Shown here in pieces: positions 57,479-64,000 of a stretch of 64,000 nucleotides of DNA. The translations under genes were made by a program, and so were the position numbers. Origin of the DNA: Nonomuraea guangzhouensis (lineage in GTDB: Bacteria; Actinomycetota; Actinomycetes; Streptosporangiales; Streptosporangiaceae); the NCBI RefSeq assembly GCF_019396345.1, contig NZ_JAHKRM010000023.1:62001-126000 (forward strand), in the 5' to 3' direction. Below the pieces are notes generated by a model. It was not told the origin of the DNA. It searched no databases and saw only the letters and a program-made list of their open reading frames with translations. Each line of letters begins with the position of its first letter. The stretch's first letter is position 1.

Positions 57479-58144
57479 CTACGCCGACGTCCACGGAACG
57501 AGATCTTGGCCGGGGTAACTTCGGACAATGATCCGATCCACCCCCAGCTGTTGAGGGTAAAGCTCCTTGATGCCACGTCCATCGGTGAAGATATCGACGG
57601 CGTTGGGCGCTGTTTCCATGTACGTGTTGACAGCGGATATTGCGAGAAGTTTCCTCATCTCCGGGCCGATGCTCTTGTTCTTGGCGAACTTCCGCCCTTC
57701 TTCGGAGGCGTTCCAGGTGAGCCATCTGCCTCCTACGCCTTTGCCGTCCTTGCTCGAAAACCATTGGCAAGCGTCATTCAACCCCCAAGCATGCGTTTTG
57801 TAGTTCGACGGATTTCCTTGATAGATGGCCTGGTAGATGTAGCTGTTCGCTGTCGCGCCGGAGAGGAAGGCTGTCGTATCTGCGGCACTGTTCACCGGTA
57901 CATCCGCGAACGTAGTCTTGTTGAGCGTTATAGGACTCGATGGATTCATGTTGGGCCTGAACGTCGGCTGGAACTGGCGATTGCAGGACGTTACAGAATA
58001 CGCGAGCACCACGTCTGAGTCATCTGAGAGAACGTCGACCCAGTATTCGCGCCCAGGAAATACGCTCTCGATCAGTTTGCGGCCCGCATTGCCGATCTTG
58101 GCGCGGTAGAGCGGGTCTCCGAGGGTCGACTTGAATTTTTCCAT
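57479..58144 (-). CDS. hypothetical protein, probably N-terminally truncated
   Basis: From the ATG at 58144 the product is 221 residues, without signal or membrane segments. Protein-like sequence continues upstream in the same frame (RWYTRTFHWREGEYRKLAGL) to a stop at 58226-58228, with no start codon. This implies a lost or frameshifted N-terminus, likely a membrane anchor. The base composition is clearly less GC-rich than neighbours. Aromatic-rich ASNSYIYQAIYQGNPSNYKT-like segments are notable. The region 58229-58584 holds no other gene. Confidence 0.5.
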   Translation of the reverse strand: MEKFKSTLGDPLYRAKIGNAGRKLIESVFPGREYWVDVLSDDSDVVLAYSVTSCNRQFQPTFRPNMNPSSPITLNKTTFADVPVNSAADTTAFLSGATANSYIYQAIYQGNPSNYKTHAWGLNDACQWFSSKDGKGVGGRWLTWNASEEGRKFAKNKSIGPEMRKLLAISAVNTYMETAPNAVDIFTDGRGIKELYPQQLGVDRIIVRSYPGQDLVPWTSA

Positions 58145-58584
58145 ACTGAAACCCGCCTGCAGGCCGGCCAGCTTGCGGTACTCGCCTTCTCGCCAATGAA
58201 ATGTGCGCGTATACCAGCGAACTTTTCACCGTAATTCGGGCGCAAGGCTTCTTCTGTAACTACTGCCCCAGCGACCGGATGTCGGGCATGAACAGGTATG
58301 CACTTCCCCTGGTGATCGCCGGTGCCGGTGCTGCGCCATGACGGGGCTCCGGCCCTGGTTCACCCCGCCACCGGACCCGCGTTTCGAGCTCTTCAGCAGC
58401 GTCAACAAGTCGTATCGACACATTCCAGAACGGGTTAAATCATCAGCGTCCGCAGAGTACCGCCGAGGGTGCTGGGTATCCACCTGCCGTTAACGCGGAT
58501 TAGGGCGGCGAATTATGGGCCATGACCCTGCCCAGAAAGCTGGACGAACGCCGCCCTTGCCGACGACTCGACGGAGGACGACTC

Positions 58585-59064
58585 GTGACCGTTACGCCGA
58601 CTTTGCAGGCACCGCCATTTCCCGGCATCATCAAGAAACCGCAGCAGGGCGAAGCCGTAAAGAAATGGCAGCAGCGGATGCAGGACCGCGGCTGGCATAT
58701 CAAAGTAGACGGGATCTATGGGGCAGAGAGCGAGCGTCTCTGCAAGAACTTCCAGGCCGAGAAGCACCTTCAGGTCACCGGCATCGTCGACGAGACGACG
58801 TGGGACAAGACGTGGACGGCCCCTAGCGCGGTGGCTCCGCCGTTCCCCGGTCGCGTCCTCAAGCACCCGCCGATCATGAACGGCGAGGATGTACGGCAGT
58901 GGCAGGAAGAGATCAGCATGCGCGGCTGGCCCATCACGGTCGACGGGAGCTACGGGCCGCGGAGCGAAGAGATCTGCCGCCAATTCCAGAAAGAGCATGC
59001 TCTCGTGGTCGACGGCATGGTCGGGCGGAACACCTGGACCAATACCTGGGTAGAGACGATCTGA
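58585..59064 (+). CDS. protein with two peptidoglycan-binding (PG_binding_1) repeats
   Basis: The 159-residue protein is almost wholly two copies of the PGBD1 three-helix domain (about 10-77 and 85-156): VKKWQQRMQDRGWHIKVDGI with YGAESERLCKNFQ, and VRQWQEEISMRGWPITVDGS with YGPRSEEICRQFQ. Each is introduced by APPFPG. No signal peptide is seen, so it may be a phage-like or cytosolic binding protein, or be exported otherwise. The GTG at 58585 follows GGAGGA. Confidence 0.8.
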   Translation: MTVTPTLQAPPFPGIIKKPQQGEAVKKWQQRMQDRGWHIKVDGIYGAESERLCKNFQAEKHLQVTGIVDETTWDKTWTAPSAVAPPFPGRVLKHPPIMNGEDVRQWQEEISMRGWPITVDGSYGPRSEEICRQFQKEHALVVDGMVGRNTWTNTWVETI

Positions 59065-59082
59065 ATTAGATTTACCCCGGCC

Positions 59083-59124
59083 AGAGCGGCCCTTCACCGG
59101 TGAAAAGCGGTGAGCGGCCGCTCT
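59083..59124. terminator. hairpin between convergent genes
   Basis: AGAGCGGCC pairs with GGCCGCTCT across a 24-nt loop; a smaller CACCGGTG dyad lies inside it. Confidence 0.6.
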
Positions 59125-59135
59125 CGTCATTTTCT

Positions 59136-59834
59136 TCAGGCGGCGTCCGTCGGTACGGGCTGCGCCGTTTTCGCGTGGTCGGTCGCCGGCCGGGCGGGAA
59201 ATCCCTTCACGATGAGCAGGATCCCCAGGGCCACCTCGAAGAGACCGCCGGGGATCGACGTCGTCAGTGCGATCTTGTAGCCGAGGAGTTCGGCGATCGT
59301 GCCGGCCATGAAGAGCGCGTACCCGCCCAGCCCCCACACCGCCAGGAAGGCGGGCACCAGCCGCTCGCGCAGCATCGCGCGGCAGAACACCATCATGGCG
59401 GCGCAGACCGCGAGCATCCCGAAGTGGAAGGCGTAGTAGTTCCCCTGCTCGGCGACCCGTGCCAGCGCGGGGAAGACCGAGGCGTGGCCGCTGGCCGCGT
59501 ACTCCTGCGCGAGCGGTATCAGCAGCAGCAGGAAGAGGATCCCGACGGCCAGCACCACCACCTCGATGGTCCTGATCGTCAGGTAGGCGGTGGCGGCGAA
59601 CGGGCGGCGCGTCCGCAGCAGGTTGAAGATCAATAAGCCGTTGACGATGTCGAAGACGGAGTTGGCCAGCATCAGCAGGGCTCCCGCCGACAGCGCCGTC
59701 TTGGCGGCGAGAACGCCGGACAGCACGTCGGCGCTGTCCGAGGCGGCATCGACCAGCGCGCCGCCCGCGAGGTAGACGACGAACGCGAGCAGGTAGCAGG
59801 CCCCCACGATCCGGCCGACGGTATGCGCTGACAT
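59136..59834 (-). CDS. DUF4386 family membrane protein
   Basis: The 232-residue protein has six hydrophobic segments and the DUF4386 patterns MSAHTVGRIVGACYLLAFV and GNYYAFHFGMLAVCAAMM. Function unknown. AGGAGGG precedes the ATG. It is divergent from a TetR regulator, with three copies of a GTACTWAGTAC element between them. Confidence 0.85.
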   Translation of the reverse strand: MSAHTVGRIVGACYLLAFVVYLAGGALVDAASDSADVLSGVLAAKTALSAGALLMLANSVFDIVNGLLIFNLLRTRRPFAATAYLTIRTIEVVVLAVGILFLLLLIPLAQEYAASGHASVFPALARVAEQGNYYAFHFGMLAVCAAMMVFCRAMLRERLVPAFLAVWGLGGYALFMAGTIAELLGYKIALTTSIPGGLFEVALGILLIVKGFPARPATDHAKTAQPVPTDAA

Positions 59835-59860
59835 GGTAGTTCCCTCCTGTGGACGCTTTC

Positions 59861-59913
59861 GTACTTAGTACTTTTGTACTTAGTACGGGAAGATAACGTA
59901 CTAAGTACAAAAG
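59861..59913. promoter_or_regulatory. TetR operators: three GTACTWAGTAC dyads
   Basis: GTACTTAGTAC occurs at 59861-59871 and 59876-59886, and GTACTAAGTAC at 59898-59908. The last two extend into a perfect 16-bp inverted repeat, CTTTTGTACTTAGTAC (59871-59886) against 59898-59913, with an 11-nt centre. The site lies between the divergent DUF4386 and TetR genes and is almost certainly the TetR binding region. Confidence 0.85.
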
Positions 59914-59933
59914 TGCTAGAGTCTCGAAGCGAG

Positions 59934-60623
59934 ATGTCAGAGCCGAAGAGTAAGAGAGCCGCGCCACGTGTGCCGCTCACCCGGGAGCGGGTGCTGCGGG
60001 CAGCCATCGACGTCGCCGACGCGGGCGGGATCGGCTCGCTGACGATCCGCTCGCTCACCCAGGCGCTCGGCGTCAAGCCGATGGCGGTCTACTATCACGT
60101 CGCCAACAAGGAGGAGATCCTCGACGGCATCGTCGACCTCGTCGCCAGTGAGATCGAGCTGCCGTCTCCCGACGGTGACTGGCGCGCGGAGATGCGACGG
60201 CGGGCCGATTCGACCCGGCGCGTGCTCAGAGGCCATCCTTGGGCCATCGGCCTGCTCGAGTCGCGAGCCACCCCCGGCCCATCGACGCTGCGGCACCTTG
60301 ACGCGACCATCGCCACGCTGCGCTCGGCCGGCTTCTCGGTGCCACTGACCGCGCACGCGCAGACCCTGCTCGACAGCTACACGTACGGCTTCGCGCTGCA
60401 GGAGGCCTCGTTGCCCTTCAAAGGCCCGGACTCAGCGGCCGAGGTGACCGAGCCCATCATGGAGCAGTTCGCCGACGGCGCTTATCCACACCTCGTGGAG
60501 ATGGCGACCGAGCACGTCCTCCTGCCCGGTTACGACTTCGGTGACGAGTTCGAGTACGGCCTCAACGTGATCCTCGACGCCCTCGCGCGATCGCTCCCCG
60601 GTGACGGTGGCCACCATCCATGA
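59934..60623 (+). CDS. TetR-family repressor
   Basis: The 229-residue repressor has an N-terminal helix-turn-helix (about 15-62: LTRERVLRAAIDVADAGGIG and LTQALGVKPMAVYYHVANKE) and a TetR_C-type ligand domain with GFALQEASLPF. It is the TetR/TetR_C_1 subtype. It probably represses itself and the divergent DUF4386 gene through the dyads upstream. Confidence 0.9.
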   Translation: MSEPKSKRAAPRVPLTRERVLRAAIDVADAGGIGSLTIRSLTQALGVKPMAVYYHVANKEEILDGIVDLVASEIELPSPDGDWRAEMRRRADSTRRVLRGHPWAIGLLESRATPGPSTLRHLDATIATLRSAGFSVPLTAHAQTLLDSYTYGFALQEASLPFKGPDSAAEVTEPIMEQFADGAYPHLVEMATEHVLLPGYDFGDEFEYGLNVILDALARSLPGDGGHHP

Positions 60624-60629
60624 GGGCGG

Positions 60630-61064
60630 TCATGACAACCGTTCTGCCAGGATCCGAGCGCGGGCGAGCTGGACATTGCGCGCCTGGCCGGCGGCGAAGC
60701 CGACCAGGAGCCACGGGGCCGTCAGGTCGAGCCGGTCGCTCACCCGGGTGCCGGTGCCGTCCGGCTCAAGGTCGAAGCGGTAGGCCAGGCGAATGCGGGC
60801 CGGGCTCCGCACCTCGCCGTAAAGGGACAGCTCGTCGGTGTGGAGCGCCACTTTGATCGGGTTGTCGTACGTGAAGATCGAGAGGAAGCGGAAGCGCTCG
60901 ACGGCGGTGTAGCGGATCACACCCGGCTCCGAGCGGTCCACATCGCTGACGGCGACCACGAGCGGGGACAGGCCGATGTAGCTCTCCGGAGCCGTGAGGT
61001 GCTCGAACACCTTCTCCGGGGCGGCGCCCACATGGAATTCGTGGGTCAGCACGCTGTTCGACAC
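60630..61064 (-). CDS. SRPBCC family protein
   Basis: The 144-residue protein has a START/Bet v1-like fold: VLTHEFHVGAAPEKVFEHLT at the start and a long C-terminal helix (LLVGFAAGQARNVQLARARI). It binds a hydrophobic ligand or acts as an aromatase/cyclase-like protein. GGGAGG precedes the GTG. The gene converges on the TetR gene, ending 6 nt from it. Confidence 0.75.
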   Translation of the reverse strand: MSNSVLTHEFHVGAAPEKVFEHLTAPESYIGLSPLVVAVSDVDRSEPGVIRYTAVERFRFLSIFTYDNPIKVALHTDELSLYGEVRSPARIRLAYRFDLEPDGTGTRVSDRLDLTAPWLLVGFAAGQARNVQLARARILAERLS

Positions 61065-61182
61065 CCGGCCTCCCGCACCTGCGCTCCTCGCCGAGGATGG
61101 GCAAGGCCTGGTTGAGGCCGGGGCTCGGCAACTGAAATGATCAGAGTAGTCCCCATTGCCCCTCTGTATCGCAGGAGCCCTC

Positions 61183-62169
61183 TTGTTCAAGCGTCGTGGT
61201 TTGACCTTGTCCGCAGCCCTCGCCGCGCTGTTGGTGTGTGTCGCCGTTCCCGGCGCGGCGGCGGGTGACCAGCAGGATGATCCGACAGATCCGGGGCCGG
61301 TCTACAAGACGGTGACGGACAAGAGCGGGCTGCTGTCCTTGCAGACCAATGGGCGGCCGGACGGGCGGGACATGGTCTTCCGGATTTCGGGAGCGGTTTA
61401 CGCCAACATCGAGGGCAACGCTTACGACCCGCAGTTGCGCCATGGCCAGAAACTGTTCAACGTCGAGGGCTACAACATCCGGCGGCTGTATCGGGTGCCC
61501 GGCACCACGCAGCTCTACCAGCTCTCCCGCGAGATCGTGTTCTACACCGACCCCGCCGACCCCACGAAGATCCTGCGGGAATGGAAGAACCCGATCGACC
61601 TCCGGACCTACCCGGTCGTTCCCATCAACAACGACGCGGTGAACTTCGGTCCGTTCAACGTCACCTCCTCCTACGTCGGCCCGCCCCTGCGGCAGATGTA
61701 CGACGAGACGGAGTGGACCAGCGACATCCCGGTTCGCACGGATCTCAAGCTCGCGTTGGGCGAGTCGTTCGGCCTGGTGAAGGGCGTCTACGCGGCGCAG
61801 GAGATGTTCGACTTCTACGTCGACGCCCGCGAGGTCGAGGCCCGCACGAACGCGGGCACCATCCCCAACGGCGCGATGAAGACCAAGATCAGCTGGTCCA
61901 GGACGAGCCCGTGGGCGCCGTTCATGTGCCTGCCGGAGACCGACGTCCGCGGGCAGCTCACCTACCACGCCCGCAGCTGGTCGCTGCCGTCCTACCTCGA
62001 CATCGAGCCGTGGCTGCGGGCGGAGGTCGAGGCCTCCTACCCGCTCTTCAAGGCCGCTCCCACCGCTCCCGGCCCGAGCGAGAACTCCTGGACCTCCTTC
62101 TACAACAAGCAGTTGGGCAAGGGTGCCACCACGTGGACCGACTGGTGCGCCGCCAATGGAAAGGCCTGA
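61183..62169 (+). CDS. DUF1838 family secreted protein
   Basis: The 328-residue protein has a signal peptide (about 1-27: FKRRGLTLSAALAALLVCVA) and a DUF1838 body (DMVFRISGAVYANIEGN, QLYQLSREIVFYTDP). The TTG at 61183 was chosen because AGGAG lies 5 nt upstream; a TTG 27 nt earlier gives a poorer signal peptide. Function unknown. Confidence 0.75.
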   Translation: MFKRRGLTLSAALAALLVCVAVPGAAAGDQQDDPTDPGPVYKTVTDKSGLLSLQTNGRPDGRDMVFRISGAVYANIEGNAYDPQLRHGQKLFNVEGYNIRRLYRVPGTTQLYQLSREIVFYTDPADPTKILREWKNPIDLRTYPVVPINNDAVNFGPFNVTSSYVGPPLRQMYDETEWTSDIPVRTDLKLALGESFGLVKGVYAAQEMFDFYVDAREVEARTNAGTIPNGAMKTKISWSRTSPWAPFMCLPETDVRGQLTYHARSWSLPSYLDIEPWLRAEVEASYPLFKAAPTAPGPSENSWTSFYNKQLGKGATTWTDWCAANGKA

Positions 62170-62208
62170 CTTTCGAACTTCTCCGACATTCCTCGCATCA
62201 GACTGGTC

Positions 62209-62748
62209 ATGAACTCACCAGCTGAGCACAAGAGCAGCCGCCGACTCCGTACCTGGGCGGGGACCGTCGTCATCGCGACCTCGCTGGCGCCGTTCCTCGT
62301 CATGGGCACCGCCACCGCGGACGCCAAGGGGTTCGACTGGGGGCCCGTGGTGGAGCGGGCGCTGCACTGTCTCAAGCCGCGGCCGAGCGACACCTGGTAC
62401 GTCATACGCGCCCGCGTCGCCGCCGTAGGCGACCTCACGGGTGACGGAAAGCCCGAGACCGTGGTCGTGTCGTCATGCCCGAGCCCTACGTCTGGCAACC
62501 CGGTGATCTCCTTCGTCTACGACGGCGCCGCCAAGCGCTCGGCCCCTCACCTGCTCGGCGCGCTGGGCAAGAACCGCTACTTCAAGTCCCAGACCGTCGC
62601 CATCCGGAAGGGCCAGGTGCACCTGCGCGGCAAGGTGGTCAGCGACCGGGCCGCCAATTGCTGCCCCGATCTGATGGTGAGCCAGACGTACAAGTGGAAC
62701 GGCACGAAGTTCCTCAGGACGGCTGAGAAACTGACCCGCATCTCCTGA
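62209..62748 (+). CDS. secreted hypothetical protein with FG-GAP-like motif
   Basis: The 179-residue protein has an N-terminal signal (about 14-38, TADA cleavage) and a single GDLTGDGKPETVVV, as in calcium-binding FG-GAP blades. Three Cys pairs are possible. The domain is also like secreted LppP/LprE-type lipid proteins. No enzyme motif. It begins 39 nt after the DUF1838 gene. Confidence 0.6.
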   Translation: MNSPAEHKSSRRLRTWAGTVVIATSLAPFLVMGTATADAKGFDWGPVVERALHCLKPRPSDTWYVIRARVAAVGDLTGDGKPETVVVSSCPSPTSGNPVISFVYDGAAKRSAPHLLGALGKNRYFKSQTVAIRKGQVHLRGKVVSDRAANCCPDLMVSQTYKWNGTKFLRTAEKLTRIS

Positions 62749-63115
62749 TCGTCGGCTCGGCGCATGAAATCTCTCAGCGTTCGTTGCACGAAGCGGGACA
62801 GGTTTCTCTGACGCTTCTTTCGAACGTGGTCGCGAAAATGTCCGTGGCTGTGGCCGCTAGCTCCTGGATCGCCTGAGCATGGACGCGAGCCTTTCGGCCG
62901 CGGCATTTTCCTGACTCCACTGAAACCTTGACGCAACATACGCTTCCGTTTCATAGTGAGCCAGTCACTCCAGGGCGCATCTTCGGAGGCCATATAGAAC
63001 CGAAAAATGTTAGCGCTAACATAAGCAACTTCCTTTCCGTCCCTGCCGTGATGTCGCAGGTCGGCGGGGCATCTCCCGGCATCGCGGCGCCCCCCTGAAA
63101 GGCAGTGGTTTCATC
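62749..63115 (+). promoter_or_regulatory. intergenic region with LacI-type operator TGTTAGCGCTAACA
   Basis: The 367-nt gap contains no gene. A perfect 14-bp palindrome TGTTAGCGCTAACA at 63008-63021 has the central CG of LacI/GalR-family operators. It lies 95 nt before the GH54 start, as expected for sugar-induced control of a secreted glycosidase. Confidence 0.75.
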
Positions 63116-64000
63116 ATGCTCAAAAAGGCACTGTTATCCGCGGGTGCGGCCGTCGCGCTCGTCGCCGGCCTGCTGGTCGGCATCACCACGCCCTCGCAGG
63201 CCGCGACGTCGCTCGCGTGCGACATCTACGCCGCCGGCGGCACCCCGTGCGTGGCGGCGCACAGTACGACCCGCGCCTTGTACGCCGCCTACAACGGCCC
63301 GCTCTACCAGGTGCGCCGCTCCTCGGACAACACCACCCGGGACATCGGCCTGCTGAGCGCGGGCGGATATGCCAACGCCGCCACGCAGGATTCGTTCTGT
63401 GCGAATACGACCTGCCTCATCACCATCATTTACGACCAGTCTGGACGCAATAACCGCCTCACCCAGGCGCCCCCCGGCGGGTTCTCCGGCCCGGCCCCGG
63501 GTGGATATGACAACCTCGCGGTCGCGACCGCGGCGCCGACCATGATCAATGGCCACAAGGCGTACGGCGTCTACGTGGCGCCCGGCACCGGCTACCGCAA
63601 CAACAGCACCAACGGCGTCGCGAAGGGCGACCAGCCCGAGGGAATGTACGCGGTCTTCGACGGCACGCACTACAACGGCGGCTGCTGCTTCGACTACGGC
63701 AACGCCGAGACGAACAGCCGGGACAACGGCAACGGCACCATGGAGGCCATCTACTTCGGGAACATCAAGGTCTGGGGCTATGGCACGGGCAACGGCCCCT
63801 GGGTCATGGCCGACCTCGAGAACGGCCTGTTCTCCGGAGTGAACCCGGGCTACAACGCCAACGACCCGACCGTGAACCATCGGTATCTGACCGCCATCAT
63901 CAAGGGCGAGCCGAACCACTGGGCGATCCGGGCCGGCAACGCGCAGTCGGGCAGCCTGTCGACCTACTACAACGGACCGCGCCCCAACGTCTCGGGCTAC
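63116..64000 (+). CDS. GH54 alpha-L-arabinofuranosidase (3' truncated by window)
   Basis: The visible 295 residues have a signal peptide (1-30) and the AbfB catalytic domain: CDIYAAGGTPCVAAHSTTRA, IIYDQSGRNNRLTQAP, and GGCCFDYGNAETN with adjacent Cys190-Cys191. These align with the vicinal disulfide of Aspergillus kawachii AkAbfB, and E235 (MADLENGLF) with its nucleophile E221 by spacing. The acid/base Asp would lie just past the window end, as would any CBM42 arabinose-binding domain. It releases arabinose from arabinoxylan. Confidence 0.9.
   Translation, partial: MLKKALLSAGAAVALVAGLLVGITTPSQAATSLACDIYAAGGTPCVAAHSTTRALYAAYNGPLYQVRRSSDNTTRDIGLLSAGGYANAATQDSFCANTTCLITIIYDQSGRNNRLTQAPPGGFSGPAPGGYDNLAVATAAPTMINGHKAYGVYVAPGTGYRNNSTNGVAKGDQPEGMYAVFDGTHYNGGCCFDYGNAETNSRDNGNGTMEAIYFGNIKVWGYGTGNGPWVMADLENGLFSGVNPGYNANDPTVNHRYLTAIIKGEPNHWAIRAGNAQSGSLSTYYNGPRPNVSGY

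Overview
The window is high-GC, gene-dense DNA with actinobacterial gene content: mycothiol synthesis (MshA), the SenX3/RegX3 and PhoU phosphate genes, CarD, an XRE-HbhA-DUF2516 trio, DUF2637 and GlsB membrane proteins, ECF sigma factors and a WXG100-like secreted protein. Many genes have no Shine-Dalgarno but a TANNNT hexamer 6 to 8 nt before the start codon, so leaderless transcription looks common. Gene order and the large share of extracellular and regulatory genes suggest a filamentous actinomycete, perhaps of the Streptosporangiales (Nonomuraea-like). The genus is an inference.

Region 1 (1-16.5 kb) is conserved core. It runs: GDSL hydrolase end, DUF2516, HbhA-like, XRE regulator, M56 protease with BlaI-type repressor, macrodomain, methyltransferase, SDR, mshA, YbjN, phosphoglycerate mutase, phoU divergent from senX3-regX3, a lipoprotein, carD-ispF, two GlsB proteins, DUF2637, an F420/PPOX oxidoreductase and cysS. 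The mshA-YbjN-gpm-senX3-regX3 and XRE-hbhA-DUF2516 orders match Mycobacterium.

Region 2 (16.5-22.9 kb) separates cysS from rlmB, which are usual neighbours. It holds a striking 13-bp-period repeat tract, then a redox cassette (Ohr/OsmC, LLM flavin oxidoreductase, alpha/beta hydrolase, HxlR regulator, MFS pump). The cassette appears to be controlled through an operator-like motif present in two copies. rlmB and a tRNA-Thr close the core.

Region 3 (22.9-64 kb) is accessory and mosaic. It contains a stand-alone AICAR transformylase, an IS relic and several gene fragments, an ECF sigma/anti-sigma pair, and a crotonase / membrane flavoreductase / free-standing NRPS adenylation enzyme set (28.7-32.4 kb). 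Further on are a LuxR-STAND regulator, quinone reductases with AraC, MerR-VOC and LysR regulators, and a tightly overlapping three-gene operon with two membrane-anchored von Willebrand A-like proteins (44.2-47.0 kb). An ECF41-type sigma factor follows, then a WXG100-type polymorphic toxin candidate followed by a nucleotidyltransferase-fold protein (48.4-50.9 kb), a sialidase-like protein, a cyclic-nucleotide-binding flavoprotein, a TetR/DUF4386 divergon with large inverted-repeat operators, and a GH54 arabinofuranosidase cut by the window end behind a LacI-type operator.

The best candidates for an undescribed system are the double-vWA operon, the adenylation/flavoreductase/crotonase cassette and the 13-bp repeat tract. 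All are calls from sequence reading alone; no database search was possible.
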